A stretch of DNA of 64,000 nt from Luteolibacter ambystomatis (lineage in GTDB: Bacteria; Verrucomicrobiota; Verrucomicrobiia; Verrucomicrobiales; Akkermansiaceae). A program made the position numbers and the translations under genes. The DNA is taken from assembly GCF_018137965.1 (NCBI RefSeq), contig NZ_CP073100.1, forward strand, positions 3,049,754 to 3,113,753. The letters run 5' to 3'. Shown piece by piece: positions 9,202-19,100 of this stretch. Every line of letters starts with the position of its first letter. Positions within the stretch are counted from its first letter, which is position 1. The notes beneath the pieces are model-generated. The model made no database searches and was not told where the DNA came from. It saw only the letters and a program-made list of their open reading frames with translations.

Positions 9202-10008
9202 ATGCATCCTTCACCGCCGGTCGCGCTGACCATCGCCGGTTCCGACTGCTCCGCCGGCGCGGGCATCCAGGCCGACCTGAAAACCTTCGAACACTTCCGC
9301 GTCCACGGCCTCACCGCCGTGACCTGCGTGGTCTCGGAAACGGCGAACGTGGTCCGTGCCGTCCATCCGGTGCCGCCGGAACTCGTGGGCGACCAGGTGG
9401 AGCTGCTGCTGGATGCCTTTCCGATCTCCGCCATCAAGACCGGCATGCTGTTCTCCGCCGCCCACATCGAGGCGGTATTGGATGCGCTTTCCCGTTACCC
9501 GGCCATCCCGCTGGTGGTCGACCCGGTGATGATCGCCTCCACCGGTGATCCGCTGCTGGAGCCCGATGCCATCGCCGCCCTGCGCGATGAAGTGCTGCCC
9601 CGCGCCACACTGGTCACCCCGAACCTGCACGAAGCGGAAGCGCTGGCCGGGGAGAAAATCACCAGCGTGGACGATCTGGAGCGGGTGGCTCTGGCCCTTT
9701 CCGCCCGCTTCGGCACCGCCTTCCTGCTGAAAGGCGGCCATCTGGACGGCCCCGAATGTACCGACCTGCTGGCGGATGGCGGCCTCGTCCACCGTTTCAC
9801 CGCCGCCCGCATCGCCGTACCCGGCTCGCACGGCACCGGTTGCACCTTCTCCGCCGCCATCGCCGCACAACTCGCGCTGGGCCAGCCCCTAGCCGATGCC
9901 GTGAGCGTGGCAAAGGTCTATCTCACCGAGACCCTCGCCAAATCCTATACGCTCCATTCTCCCGCCGGAGGATCCATTCACGCACTCAACCAGGGAACCA
10001 CGCTCTGA
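9202..10008 (+). CDS. thiD: Hydroxymethylpyrimidine/phosphomethylpyrimidine kinase
   Basis: ThiD phosphorylates HMP and then HMP-P to HMP-PP in thiamine synthesis, using ATP in the cytoplasm. The ATG at 9202 gives 268 aa (MHPSPPVALTIAGSDCSAGA), the normal family length; an upstream in-frame start would add 12 residues with no match to the family. Visible ribokinase-fold motifs are GSDCSAGAGIQADLKTF, AIKTGML, VVDPVMIASTG, LVTPNLHEAEAL and the anion-hole region VPGSHGTGCTFSAAIAAQLA. No TPP riboswitch is evident upstream. It is followed by coaD after 43 bases and then cstA, probably one transcript, although the functions are unrelated apart from cofactor supply. Confidence 0.95.
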   Translation: MHPSPPVALTIAGSDCSAGAGIQADLKTFEHFRVHGLTAVTCVVSETANVVRAVHPVPPELVGDQVELLLDAFPISAIKTGMLFSAAHIEAVLDALSRYPAIPLVVDPVMIASTGDPLLEPDAIAALRDEVLPRATLVTPNLHEAEALAGEKITSVDDLERVALALSARFGTAFLLKGGHLDGPECTDLLADGGLVHRFTAARIAVPGSHGTGCTFSAAIAAQLALGQPLADAVSVAKVYLTETLAKSYTLHSPAGGSIHALNQGTTL

Positions 10009-10011
10009 TTT

Positions 10012-10046
10012 GAGCATTTCAAATTCCGGATTTTAAATTCAAATCC
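10012..10046. repeat. AT-rich TTTGAAATTC-type spacer repeat
   Basis: The thiD-coaD spacer holds ATTTCAAATTCCGGAT followed by TTAAATTCAAATCC, unusually AT-rich for this window. A similar string (AATTTGAAATTCCGGAT) occurs at about 52423-52440, also a few bases upstream of a start codon. These look like a dispersed leader or spacer element in this genome. Only two copies are visible, so this is tentative. Confidence 0.3.
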
Positions 10047-10051
10047 TCCCC

Positions 10052-10537
10052 ATGCGCACCGCAGTCTATGCCGGTTCCTTCGATCCACCGACAAATGGTC
10101 ATCTCTGGATGATCGAGCGCGGGCTGGAGCTTTTCGACCGCCTGATCGTGGCGATCGGCAACAATCCCTCGAAATCCTACACCTTCACGGTGGAGCACCG
10201 GATCAAGCTGCTGCGCGAGTCGGTGCCGTCCTGCGAGCGGCTGACCATCGACCATTTCGACAACCGCTTCCTGGTGGACTACGCGATGACGATGGATGCC
10301 CACTACATCCTGCGCGGCATCCGTTCCCCGGACGACTATGAATACGAGCGGGTGATGCGCCACATCAACAGCGACATGGCCCCGCAGATCACCACCACCT
10401 TCCTGATGCCGCCGCGCGACATCGCGGAACTTTCCTCCAGCATGGTGAAAGGACTGATCGGCCCGGAGGGTTGGGAGGAAATCGTCCGCCGCTACGTGCC
10501 GATTCCTGTGTTCGAAGCACTGTCCCACGACACCTGA
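10052..10537 (+). CDS. coaD: Pantetheine-phosphate adenylyltransferase
   Basis: CoaD transfers AMP from ATP to 4'-phosphopantetheine, the fourth step of coenzyme A synthesis. The 161-aa length is standard. The nucleotidyltransferase motif [17 protein letters not shown] (TxGH) is at residues 8-24, [10 protein letters not shown] around residue 98, and the C-terminal SSSMVKGLI matches the conserved phosphate-binding segment. The ATG at 10052 is the only sensible start. It stands between thiD and cstA in a co-directional run; the cstA start is five bases after its stop. Confidence 0.97.
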   Translation: MRTAVYAGSFDPPTNGHLWMIERGLELFDRLIVAIGNNPSKSYTFTVEHRIKLLRESVPSCERLTIDHFDNRFLVDYAMTMDAHYILRGIRSPDDYEYERVMRHINSDMAPQITTTFLMPPRDIAELSSSMVKGLIGPEGWEEIVRRYVPIPVFEALSHDT

Positions 10538-10542
10538 TTGCC

Positions 10543-12588
10543 ATGAAACGCCTGCTTACCGTCCTCCTCTGGATCTTCATCTCGCTGCTCGGCATGACCG
10601 CCGTGGGCGTAGCCGCCTTCCAGCGCGGGGAACCGGTCAACGCTTTGTGGCTGGTGGTCGCGGGTCTCTGCACCTTCGCCGTCTCCTACCGTTTCTACTC
10701 CGCCTGGCTGTGTGCCAAGGTGCTCACCATCGACGACCGCCGCGCACCGGCCGCGGTGACTTGTGCGGATGGAAAGGACTTCGTGCCGACCTCGAAGTGG
10801 GTCGTCTTCGGCCACCACTTCGCCGCCATCGCCGGTCCCGGACCGCTGGTGGGTCCGGTGCTTGCCGCCCAGTTCGGCTACCTGCCGGGCGTGCTGTGGA
10901 TTCTCATCGGAGCCACCCTCGGCGGCGGTGTGCATGATGCCGTGATCCTCTTCGCCTCGATGCGACGGAAGGGCAAATCACTCGGGCAGATGCTGAAGGA
11001 GGAAATGAATCCCTTCATTGGCTTCATCGCCATGATCAGCCTGCTGGCGATCATGACCATCCTCCTCGCCGTGCTCGGCCTGGTGGTGGTGAAGGCGCTC
11101 GCCGAAAGCCCGTGGGGTCTCTTCACCATCGCCGCAACCATTCCGCTCGCGTTCATCATGGGCATCGCGATCAAGAGCGGCAAGGTGGGGGTGACTCCCG
11201 CCACGATCTTCGGCGTGATCGGTCTGCTGGCCGCGGTGGTCGGTGGCAAGTATCTGCCGGAATCCTGGAACCACGCTCTGACGCTGGACTCCAAAACACT
11301 GGCCTGGGCGATCATGATCTATGGCTTCGCCGCCTCGGTGCTGCCGGTGTGGATGCTGCTCGCGCCACGCGACTACCTCAGCACCTTCCTCAAGCTCGGC
11401 GCGGTAGGTGTGCTCGCAGTCTTCATCGTGGTGCTGGCACCCCCGTTGCACATGCCCGCGATCACGCCCTTCGTCCACGGCGGCGGCTTCATCGTGCCGG
11501 GTCCGGTGTTCCCCTTCGTCTGCATCACCATCGCCTGTGGGGCGATCAGCGGCTTCCATGCGCTCATTTCCTCCGGCACCACGCCGAAGCTGCTGGCCCG
11601 CGAAAAAGACATCCGCCTCGTCGGCTACGGTTCGATGGTGACGGAGATGCTGGTCTCGCTGATGGCGATCATCGCCGCCTGCGCGCTCTCGCCGGGCCAG
11701 TATTTCGCGATCAACTCGCCGGTGAACCCGAACGACAACGTCGCGGTGGCCGCCCAGATCGAGAAAATCAATTCCTACGGCCCCACCTATGCCGTCACTC
11801 TGCCGGAGATGCAACAGCTCGCGAAGGATCTCGGCGAACCGCACATCATCGGCAAGACTGGCGGCGCCCCCACCTTCGCGGTGGGGATGGCCCACATGTT
11901 TGCCAAGGTGATCCCGGGCAATACCGCGCTCTCGCTGTGGTATCACTTCGCCATCATGTTCGAGGCGCTGTTCATCCTGACCACGCTGGATGCGGGCACG
12001 CGGGTGGGACGCTTCATCCTCCAGGATCTGCTCGGGCAGGCCGTGCCCGCGCTCAAGGACACCGGCTCCTGGATCGGCAATGTCACCGCCACCGGTCTGC
12101 TGGTCGCGGCATGGGGTTTCTTCCTCTATCAGGGTGCGATCGATCCCGCGGGCATCGCCAAGAGCCTGTGGCCGATCTTCGGCATCTCGAACCAGCTTCT
12201 CGCTGTGATCGCCTTTTGCTTCGGCACCACCCTGCTGATCAAGATGGGCAAGGCACGCTACTGCTGGGTCACCGGAGTGCCGCTGGTGTTCCTCACCATG
12301 GTCACCTTCACCGCGGGGTGGCTGAAGATCTGGGATGCGGGTTCAGCGGGATTCCTTCCGGAAATCGCCAAGCAGCAGAAACTCATCGAAAGCGGCATCC
12401 AGGGCAAGGCGCTCGAAGCCGCGAAGACCTCGCTGTTCAACGCGCGCATCGACGTGGCGGTCACCGCGGCCTTCCTGGTCTTCGTCGCCATCATTGTGCT
12501 CGGCACCGCCCGCGAATGCTGGCTGCTGCTGCGGAAACGGAAGGAAGCCATCCTGCAGGAAAGCGACTACGTGGCGCTGGCGAAGTAA
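10543..12588 (+). CDS. cstA: Carbon starvation protein A (CstA-family transporter)
   Basis: A 681-aa polytopic membrane protein. The ATG at 10543 starts a first membrane helix (KRLLTVLLWIFISLLGMTAV). Many further hydrophobic helices follow, with the conserved HHFAAIAGPGPLVGPVLAAQ region near residues 85-105, GGGVHDAVILFASMRRKG, ISGFHALISSGTTPK and TLDAGTRVGRFILQD. CstA proteins of enterobacteria import pyruvate or peptides. Here there is no YjiX-type small partner next to it. It follows coaD by five bases and ends before a long palindrome at 12601-12714 that may act as terminator. Substrate here is inferred only from family. Confidence 0.93.
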   Translation: MKRLLTVLLWIFISLLGMTAVGVAAFQRGEPVNALWLVVAGLCTFAVSYRFYSAWLCAKVLTIDDRRAPAAVTCADGKDFVPTSKWVVFGHHFAAIAGPGPLVGPVLAAQFGYLPGVLWILIGATLGGGVHDAVILFASMRRKGKSLGQMLKEEMNPFIGFIAMISLLAIMTILLAVLGLVVVKALAESPWGLFTIAATIPLAFIMGIAIKSGKVGVTPATIFGVIGLLAAVVGGKYLPESWNHALTLDSKTLAWAIMIYGFAASVLPVWMLLAPRDYLSTFLKLGAVGVLAVFIVVLAPPLHMPAITPFVHGGGFIVPGPVFPFVCITIACGAISGFHALISSGTTPKLLAREKDIRLVGYGSMVTEMLVSLMAIIAACALSPGQYFAINSPVNPNDNVAVAAQIEKINSYGPTYAVTLPEMQQLAKDLGEPHIIGKTGGAPTFAVGMAHMFAKVIPGNTALSLWYHFAIMFEALFILTTLDAGTRVGRFILQDLLGQAVPALKDTGSWIGNVTATGLLVAAWGFFLYQGAIDPAGIAKSLWPIFGISNQLLAVIAFCFGTTLLIKMGKARYCWVTGVPLVFLTMVTFTAGWLKIWDAGSAGFLPEIAKQQKLIESGIQGKALEAAKTSLFNARIDVAVTAAFLVFVAIIVLGTARECWLLLRKRKEAILQESDYVALAK

Positions 12589-12600
12589 CATCTGTCCGAT

Positions 12601-12714
12601 GAGCCCTTCGCTGTAGTCGGAGCGCGGACTTCAGTCCGCATCATGACCAGCCGCGAAGCGGGAGGCTTTTTCAAAGCGGACTGAAGTCCGCGCTCCGACT
12701 ACAGCAAAAGGCTC
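12601..12714. repeat. Long REP-like inverted repeat between convergent genes
   Basis: Two arms face each other: 12611-12639 and 12676-12704 are almost exact reverse complements (29 bases), and the match continues outward to 12601 and 12714 at 14 of 16 bases. Each arm itself contains the near-palindrome GCGGACTTCAGTCCGC. The 36-base centre is not repeated. It lies between the stops of cstA and the helicase and could fold into a long hairpin acting as a two-way terminator. Sequences of this kind appear as dispersed palindromes in Verrucomicrobia genomes as far as I recall; no second copy exists in this window. Confidence 0.75.
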
Positions 12715-12717
12715 TTT

Positions 12718-14757
12718 TCAAAACGGATCGTCATCCACCCATCCGCCACGGCCCACATGCCATTCCTCCACGAGATCCGCCGGACAATCATCCAGGAACC
12801 GTGACGGGCGCTGGATGACATCGCCGGTGTAAGACTTCGGGTTGATCATCGGGTAGCTCATGTAGAGCTCGTCCTTGGCGCGGGTGATCGCGACGTAGAA
12901 CAGGCGGCGCTCCTCCTCCAGCATGGCATCGTCCTCGGCATCGAGGATGCGGCTGTTCGGGAACTGCCCGTCGGCGAGCCAGATCAGGAACACGACCTTC
13001 CATTCGAGGCCCTTCGCCTGATGGATGGAGGACAGGACCACGCACTCGTCGTCCTTCGCGCGTTTGTCGCCGGACGGCTCGCCATCCACCGATCCCATGA
13101 GCGAAAGCTGGGCGAGGAACTCCAGCACATCATCAAAAGTCTGACCGTAGGAAATGAGCTGCTCGATGTCGCTACGGCGATTCTCGTAGTTGTCGAAGCT
13201 GGCCTTGAGGTACTCGTCATAGACACCCTCCAGCACGCTGAAGAGCATGTTCGAGGGCGGCACGAACACGCCGCCCGGAGAAAGTTCGTCCAAGGTGTAG
13301 CAGAGCTGCTCCCAGTCCTTCGCCGCCTTCTTCGGAGGTTTGAACCCGAGCATCACCTCCGACCACGATGCGGGCGGCTCGTCCTTGTCCGCGAGGCCGG
13401 TGGCCAGCCAGTTCTGCCAGAGCTTCTCCGCCGCCGAGGGGCCGACGCCCGGCATGAGCTGGAGCATGCGCTTGAAGCTGACCTCGTCCTTGCGGTTGGT
13501 CACAAAGCGCAGGAACGCCGAGACATCCTTGATGTGCGCCTGCTCGAAGAAGCGCAAGCCGCTGGTGATGGTGAATGGAATCCCCGCACGGGTGAGTTCC
13601 ATCTGCACTTCCAGACTCTGGAAGTGGGCGCGGTAGAGCACCGCCATTTCCTCCAATGGAATGCCTTCGTCCCGTAGTTCCAGAATGCGCTGCGCCACGA
13701 ACGCCGCCTGCGAAGCCGGATCATCCAGCGGCACCAGCGCGGGCTTCACGCCAAGCGCATCCCGTGACGAACGCAGATCCTTTTCAATGCGACCTTGGTT
13801 CACGCGGATCGCCGCGTTCGAAAGATCGAGGATCTCCGGCACGCTGCGGTAGTTCGTTTCGATCTTGAAGATCCGTGAATTGAAGTAGCGCCGCTGGAAT
13901 GACAGGATGTGGTCCAGATCCGCTCCGCGCCACGAGTAGATCGACTGCGCGTCATCCCCCACCGCCATCAGGCTGTTCGAGTCCCCGGCAAGCAGGTCGA
14001 TCATGCGGCTCTGCACCGAGTTGGTATCCTGATACTCGTCCACCAGAATGTGGCGGAACTTCCCGCGGTAAAGGTCCAGCACGTCCGGCCGCTCCTCGAA
14101 GAGCTTCACGGTGAGGACCAGCAGGTCATCGAAATCCATCGAGTTCGTGTCCCGCTTCTTCTTGGCGTAGCCGTCGCGGACCTGGTCGATCTGCTCGATC
14201 CAGTCATCGAAATAGGGGTAGCGGGTGGCCAGCACGTCCTCCAGAGATTCCCCGGTATTTTCGATCAGGCTGAAAATCGTCGCCAGCACGTCCGCCTTCG
14301 GAAAGCGGCGCTGCTTGGTATCGATGTCGCAGGCGGCGACCACCGCGGACAACAGCGATTTTTGATCATCCCGGTCGAGAATGGAAAAGGAGCGGGTGAA
14401 TCCGAGATCGTCCGCATGGCGGCGCAGGATGCGGTTGCCGATCGAGTGGAAAGTCCCCGCCCACAGGTCGGAGGTGTCCGCGGTCACCAGCTCCTGGACG
14501 CGGGTGATCATCTCGCGCGCCGCCTTGTTGGTGAAGGTCAGCAGGAGGATGTTCCGGGATTCCACATCGTGATCCAGCAACCAGGCTACCCGGTAGGTGA
14601 GTGTCCGCGTTTTACCCGATCCGGCGCCGGCGATCACCAGCGCGCGCCCGGGCGGCGAGGACACGGCGGCGTGCTGCTCGGCATTCAGCTCGGCGGCATA
14701 GTCGATTCCTGACCGAGGGGCGGTCTGTCGCCGGTGGAGGGTATATTCGCGCGCCAT
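12718..14757 (-). CDS. UvrD/PcrA/Rep-family ATP-dependent DNA helicase
   Basis: A superfamily 1A 3'-5' helicase of 679 aa. The ATG at 14757 gives MAREYTLHRRQTAP; the frame stays open far upstream but that part overlaps the divergent regulator gene and has no helicase features. Motifs in order: LNAEQHAAV (Q motif region), GAGSGKTRTLTYRV (Walker A), WAGTFHSIGNRILRR (Ia/Ib region), HILVDEYQDTNSVQ (Walker B), VGDDAQSIYSWRGA (motif III), IETNYRSVPEIL (motif IV), SIHQAKGLEWKVVFLI (motif V) and YVAITRAKDELYMSYP (motif VI). The roles known for the family are nucleotide excision repair, mismatch repair or replication fork restart. I cannot separate UvrD, PcrA and Rep by eye. Confidence 0.95.
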   Translation of the reverse strand: MAREYTLHRRQTAPRSGIDYAAELNAEQHAAVSSPPGRALVIAGAGSGKTRTLTYRVAWLLDHDVESRNILLLTFTNKAAREMITRVQELVTADTSDLWAGTFHSIGNRILRRHADDLGFTRSFSILDRDDQKSLLSAVVAACDIDTKQRRFPKADVLATIFSLIENTGESLEDVLATRYPYFDDWIEQIDQVRDGYAKKKRDTNSMDFDDLLVLTVKLFEERPDVLDLYRGKFRHILVDEYQDTNSVQSRMIDLLAGDSNSLMAVGDDAQSIYSWRGADLDHILSFQRRYFNSRIFKIETNYRSVPEILDLSNAAIRVNQGRIEKDLRSSRDALGVKPALVPLDDPASQAAFVAQRILELRDEGIPLEEMAVLYRAHFQSLEVQMELTRAGIPFTITSGLRFFEQAHIKDVSAFLRFVTNRKDEVSFKRMLQLMPGVGPSAAEKLWQNWLATGLADKDEPPASWSEVMLGFKPPKKAAKDWEQLCYTLDELSPGGVFVPPSNMLFSVLEGVYDEYLKASFDNYENRRSDIEQLISYGQTFDDVLEFLAQLSLMGSVDGEPSGDKRAKDDECVVLSSIHQAKGLEWKVVFLIWLADGQFPNSRILDAEDDAMLEEERRLFYVAITRAKDELYMSYPMINPKSYTGDVIQRPSRFLDDCPADLVEEWHVGRGGWVDDDPF

Positions 14758-14910
14758 GTCTCCCCGCCACGATGGCGCAAGCCCGGGACCGATCAAGCGC
14801 CGAGAACCCCGGGGAGCAGGTGGACCTTGCGTCTTGCAATCCCGGGGTTCCACGTCTTTAACCGTAATCCCGCGATCCGGAAAACGCCGTACCCCGCCGT
14901 CCCGCCGCCG

Positions 14911-16095
14911 ATGATTTTCCTGCCACCCCACGTGACCGCACTGCCCACCCCGCCCCGCCCAAAGCGTGTCTTGTTCGTCACCGACTTTTATCAGGAAGAG
15001 GTTCTGGACGGTATCGTGGATCACGCGGGACCAGCAGGCTGGGAACTGATCGCGAACATGCGCTTCCACGGAAAATTCCCCGGGGAAACGGAGGCGGACG
15101 GCATCCTCGCCGTCGCCATCGAGGATCGGGTCCGCGAGTGGCTTGAGAAGTGGAAGGGCACGCCCGTGGTCAATATCGGAGCACCCTATCCGGGATTGGA
15201 GGGACCGTCGGTGAACACGGACTACATGGAGGCGGCCCGTACCGGTGCCCGCCACCTGATGGAGCTGGGCCATACCAGTTTCGCCTTCTATTCCCTCACG
15301 GATTTTACCGAGTCCCCGGCGATATTCGCCGCCTACCAGAATGAACTCGCCAAGTTCAACCTCACGGTCACCCATGCCAATTTCGCGGCGGTTCATGGCA
15401 GGGATGCCATCGATGTCCCCCGGGCGGAGCGCCTGCGCTGGCTGGCGGACCAGTTGCTCGCGCTGAAGAAGCCGCTGGCGGTCATGAGTGATGACGACCG
15501 GCGCAGCCTGGAATTGATCGCAGCCTGTAACATGGCGGGGCTGAGGGTTCCCGAGGATGTCTCCATCCTCGGATGCGAGAACCGGTCGGTGGAATGCCGC
15601 ATGGCCCGGGTCCCCCTCTCTTCTGTGGACATGAACTGGCGTGGCGTCGGCCGGGCGGCGGCGGCCCTGTTGGAGCGGCTCATGGTCGGTCATCCCGCCG
15701 AAACGGATCAACTGCAGGTGCCCACCCGCGGAGTGGTGGCCAGGGCGTCCACGGCCACCTTCGTGACGGAATCGGAGGGCATCACCCGTTCCATCCTCCA
15801 TATCCGGCAGCACTTCCCGGAATCGATGAAGATGAAGGACCTCGCCCAGATGGCGGGAATGACCGAACGTTCCTTCCGCACGGAATTCAAGCGCCTCGTC
15901 GGCCGCAGCCCGCGGTCCGAAATCCAGCGCGCCCGGCTCGCCAGTGCCTGCAGCCTGCTCCGGGATACCGATCTCAAGCTCGACGCGATCGCCATGGAAA
16001 GCGGGTTCGGAACGGCTCAGAAACTTTGCGAGGTCTTCGCCGAGACCCTCGGCACAACCCCGGGAGGGTGGCGGCAGAAGGCGCGCCAGATCTGA
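14911..16095 (+). CDS. XylR-type transcriptional regulator (LacI-like sensor plus AraC HTH)
   Basis: About 394 aa from the ATG at 14911. The N-terminal 280 residues resemble a periplasmic-binding-protein/LacI sensor: RVLFVTDFYQEEVLDGIVDH, PVVNIGAPYPGLEGPSVNTD, GARHLMELGHTSFAFYSL, PLAVMSDDDRRSLELIAACN, GLRVPEDVSILGCENRS. The C-terminal ~105 residues are an AraC/XylS double helix-turn-helix (MKMKDLAQMAGMTERSFRTE, LKLDAIAMESGFGTAQKLCE). E. coli XylR has this architecture and activates xylose genes; this clade has many such paralogues controlling sugar genes. The effector is likely a sugar but is unknown. It is divergent from the helicase and convergent with a PATR gene. Confidence 0.9.
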   Translation: MIFLPPHVTALPTPPRPKRVLFVTDFYQEEVLDGIVDHAGPAGWELIANMRFHGKFPGETEADGILAVAIEDRVREWLEKWKGTPVVNIGAPYPGLEGPSVNTDYMEAARTGARHLMELGHTSFAFYSLTDFTESPAIFAAYQNELAKFNLTVTHANFAAVHGRDAIDVPRAERLRWLADQLLALKKPLAVMSDDDRRSLELIAACNMAGLRVPEDVSILGCENRSVECRMARVPLSSVDMNWRGVGRAAAALLERLMVGHPAETDQLQVPTRGVVARASTATFVTESEGITRSILHIRQHFPESMKMKDLAQMAGMTERSFRTEFKRLVGRSPRSEIQRARLASACSLLRDTDLKLDAIAMESGFGTAQKLCEVFAETLGTTPGGWRQKARQI

Positions 16096-16112
16096 ACATC
16101 CCGGAAAGATGA

Positions 16113-16149
16113 GGCCCGCGGCTGGAGCCCATTTCACCAACCGCGGGCC
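16113..16149. terminator. Hairpin between convergent XylR-like and PATR genes
   Basis: GGCCCGCGG (16113-16121) pairs perfectly with CCGCGGGCC (16141-16149) around a 19-base loop. It sits in the 62-base gap between two convergent stop codons. Neither side has a good T tract, so termination is plausible but not certain. Confidence 0.4.
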
Positions 16150-16157
16150 AAAGTCCC

Positions 16158-19100
16158 TTACGGGACTGTCAGTTGCAGGCGCACGAAAAAGCGGGTGGCC
16201 GGGCTCGCCAACGAACGCGGCACCGTCACCGTGACGATGGGCGGATTCGAGTTGTTATCCGTTACGACGGTGACGCCGTCGACCCCATCCACCGCCGTCG
16301 TCCAGCTCGTCAGATTGGTGCTGTATTGCACGGCGGGGTTGTAGTTCGCGGAATCGACGGTGCGGAAGAAGCTGAACGTGATGTCCGCCGGATTGACCGC
16401 CGTGAAGGGCAGCAGGGCCTGGTCTCCCGGAGCGGCGGGATCCCCGCCGATCACGAACTCGATGCCATTGGTGATGCCATCGTGGTCGTCATCCGCATTG
16501 GCCGCACCGACTCCATGGCTCAGAGCCCAGGCGGCATAGCTGCCCGCGCTCGCCACGGACAACCGGCCGGTGCCCGCGAAATGCGCGTCATCGATGTTCG
16601 TCGCACCGGAACCGGTAGCGCCGTAGGTACCCGAGGCCATTGTCACACCTCCGATCACCAATCCGGCAACGGTGTCAGTCTGGCCGTGGGTCAAGGTCAG
16701 CTTCCCTCCCGCGGCAATATTCACAGTGGAAGTATCGGCCAGCGTGGCGGCTCCCAGCGACAGGGTGCCCTCGCTGACGGTGGTGTCCCCGACATAGCCC
16801 GGCTGGGCCACGGTCGCGGTATTGCCCCCAGTCTTGGTAAGCGAGGCGGTGCCGGTGACCGGACCATTCACGACCAATGCCTGGCCGGCCGCCTCAAAGG
16901 TGACCGCTCCAGCCAGGGTGATCGCTCCAGTCCATGTGCCGACACCGCCCGCTCCTTCCACATACAAAGTTCCACCGGATTCGATGCTCACCGGAGTCGC
17001 AATGGTCCGGGGGTTGTAGGTGCCGAGACGGGCGCCATTTTTCACCACCACGTCGCCGGTGAGTCCGCCGAGGGCATTATCCGTGAGCTCCGCCCACGCA
17101 CGACCGCTCGCGATCACGTAGTGGATCGGAGTTCCGGATGAGTCTCCACGGACACCGATGCCTTGACCCGCATTGAGCGTGAGCGTGTGATTGTTTCCGG
17201 TGATCGTGCCGACATTGCCGGGGTTGGCGGTATTGTGGCCGATGTCGAAGCGGCCGATGTTCGCGTTCAGCGATGCATCCGCGGACAATGTGAGCGCACG
17301 AACGCCCGCGCCTTCATTGATCGCGCCACCGCTGTTCGCCAGCGCGCCCAGGCCATCCACACCATTGCCGGCGATGGTGTAGTTCGAGGGATGACCGACG
17401 CCGCCCGGCTGCTGGCCGTTGAAGTCGATCGCGCCCCCCGCGGCAATGGTGATGCCGGAGGTGAAGCCGAAGGCCTCCGCGTTCAGGACCTTGAGGGTGC
17501 CCGCGTTCACCTGCACCGGACCGGTGAAAGTGCTGCTCTGACCGCCGAAGTTCACCAGGCCGGTGCCGTTCTTGGTGATACCGGTGGTGCCGATGATCCC
17601 GTTGACGGTCGTGTTGTTGAAGCCGTTCAGGGTATAGGTGGCCGTGGTGTTGTTGAAGGTGACGGAACTCGGCTGGAGCAAGCCGGTCAGGGCGATGGTG
17701 TTCACCGCCGAGGTGTCATCGAACAACACGTCATCGCCCTGCAGGAAGGTGATGTTGCCCGCACCCGCGCTCCAGTTCGCACCGACGTTCACATCCCAGT
17801 TCCCGGTCGTGGCGCCGGTCCAGACCAGCGGCAGGCCGCTCCCCGAGACGGTGAGGTTGATCACGCCGGGGGAGGAAGTGTCCAGAGCCACGGTCTTGCG
17901 ATAGATCGAACCATCGATGGAGACATTGGCCGGCCCGAACAGACCGCCGTAGCTGACGAGCGGATAGGTGCCGTTCGGTGGCAACTGCGGCAGCACGATC
18001 TTGCTCGCGCCATTGAAGGTCACGGTGCCCGCCACCGTGAGCGGAGAGGCGGTGTTGATCGAGAGATTCGCACCAGTGGTGCCTCCGACCGTCAGATTGC
18101 CATTGATGGTGCCGGCCGCACCGAGCGTGAAACCATCGCTGACATTCGCGCTGCCACCCAGCGTGGTATTCAGGTTCAGGCGGCCGCGGGTCACATTGAT
18201 CGTACCGGTGTAGGCGGAGGCATTGCCGGTGATGTTGACCGTGCCGGTAAGGTCGGCGGTGGTAGTCGGGATGCCGACTTCCAGATTCGCCGTGCCGGAA
18301 AGCGCGCCGCTGATCGTGCCGGTCTGGCCGCCGTTTGCGGTGATGCGTGCCGCACCGGTCAGGGTGACCGCGCCGGTCAGGTTGGCGCCCCCTTCGAAGC
18401 GGATCGCGCCGCGTTGTTCCGTGCCTTCCGCCCAGCCAAGGCCTTCGATCTGCAGCGCATTCGGGAAGGCTCCAGCCACGGCGAAATCGAGCTGGGAGTT
18501 GGTGCCGGTCACCCGTGCCATGCCGGTGCCCAGGGAGCCCACGCTGCTGAGCGCAAGGCGGCCGTTGTTGACCCAGGTGCCGCCGGTGTAGGTGTGGCCG
18601 ACCGAAAACCGCAGGTGGTCGGGACCGGTCTTGATCACCTTCAGCGGCGTGGAACCGTCGTAGTCCTTGATGACCACGTTGTTCACCTGGTAGTCGGTAC
18701 TGCCGCCGTTGGCGACAATGGTGAGAGTGCCGGAGGACGAAGTCACGAAGCCGCTGCCGGTGCCGACCTTCATCCAGTGGCTGGCGTTGTGGAACAGCAG
18801 GCCGCCATTGGCCACGTTGAGGGTGGCACCATTGCTGATGAGAAAGTCTCGGGTGGTCTCCACATTCCCGATCGACTGGTTGGAAGCCAGGGTCGTAGCC
18901 GCTCCGTTGTCGTAGTAGGTGGAGGTGGCCGTTGCCGTGCCGAGATTGGCCGCGCCGAGCACCTTTTCCCCGTTCGGGATCTCGACCACCTGGGTACCGG
19001 TGTATTTCAGGAAACTCCAGCGGGTGTGCGCCCAGCCTGGAAGCGGACCAGTGGCCGGAGTGGCGCCATTGATGGTGCCCAGCGAGATCGCCGCATTGGT

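Noticed and set aside
14758-16140. N-terminal extension of the helicase frame
   Set aside because: It overlaps the XylR-like regulator on the other strand and contains no helicase motif; the ATG at 14757 gives a normal protein.
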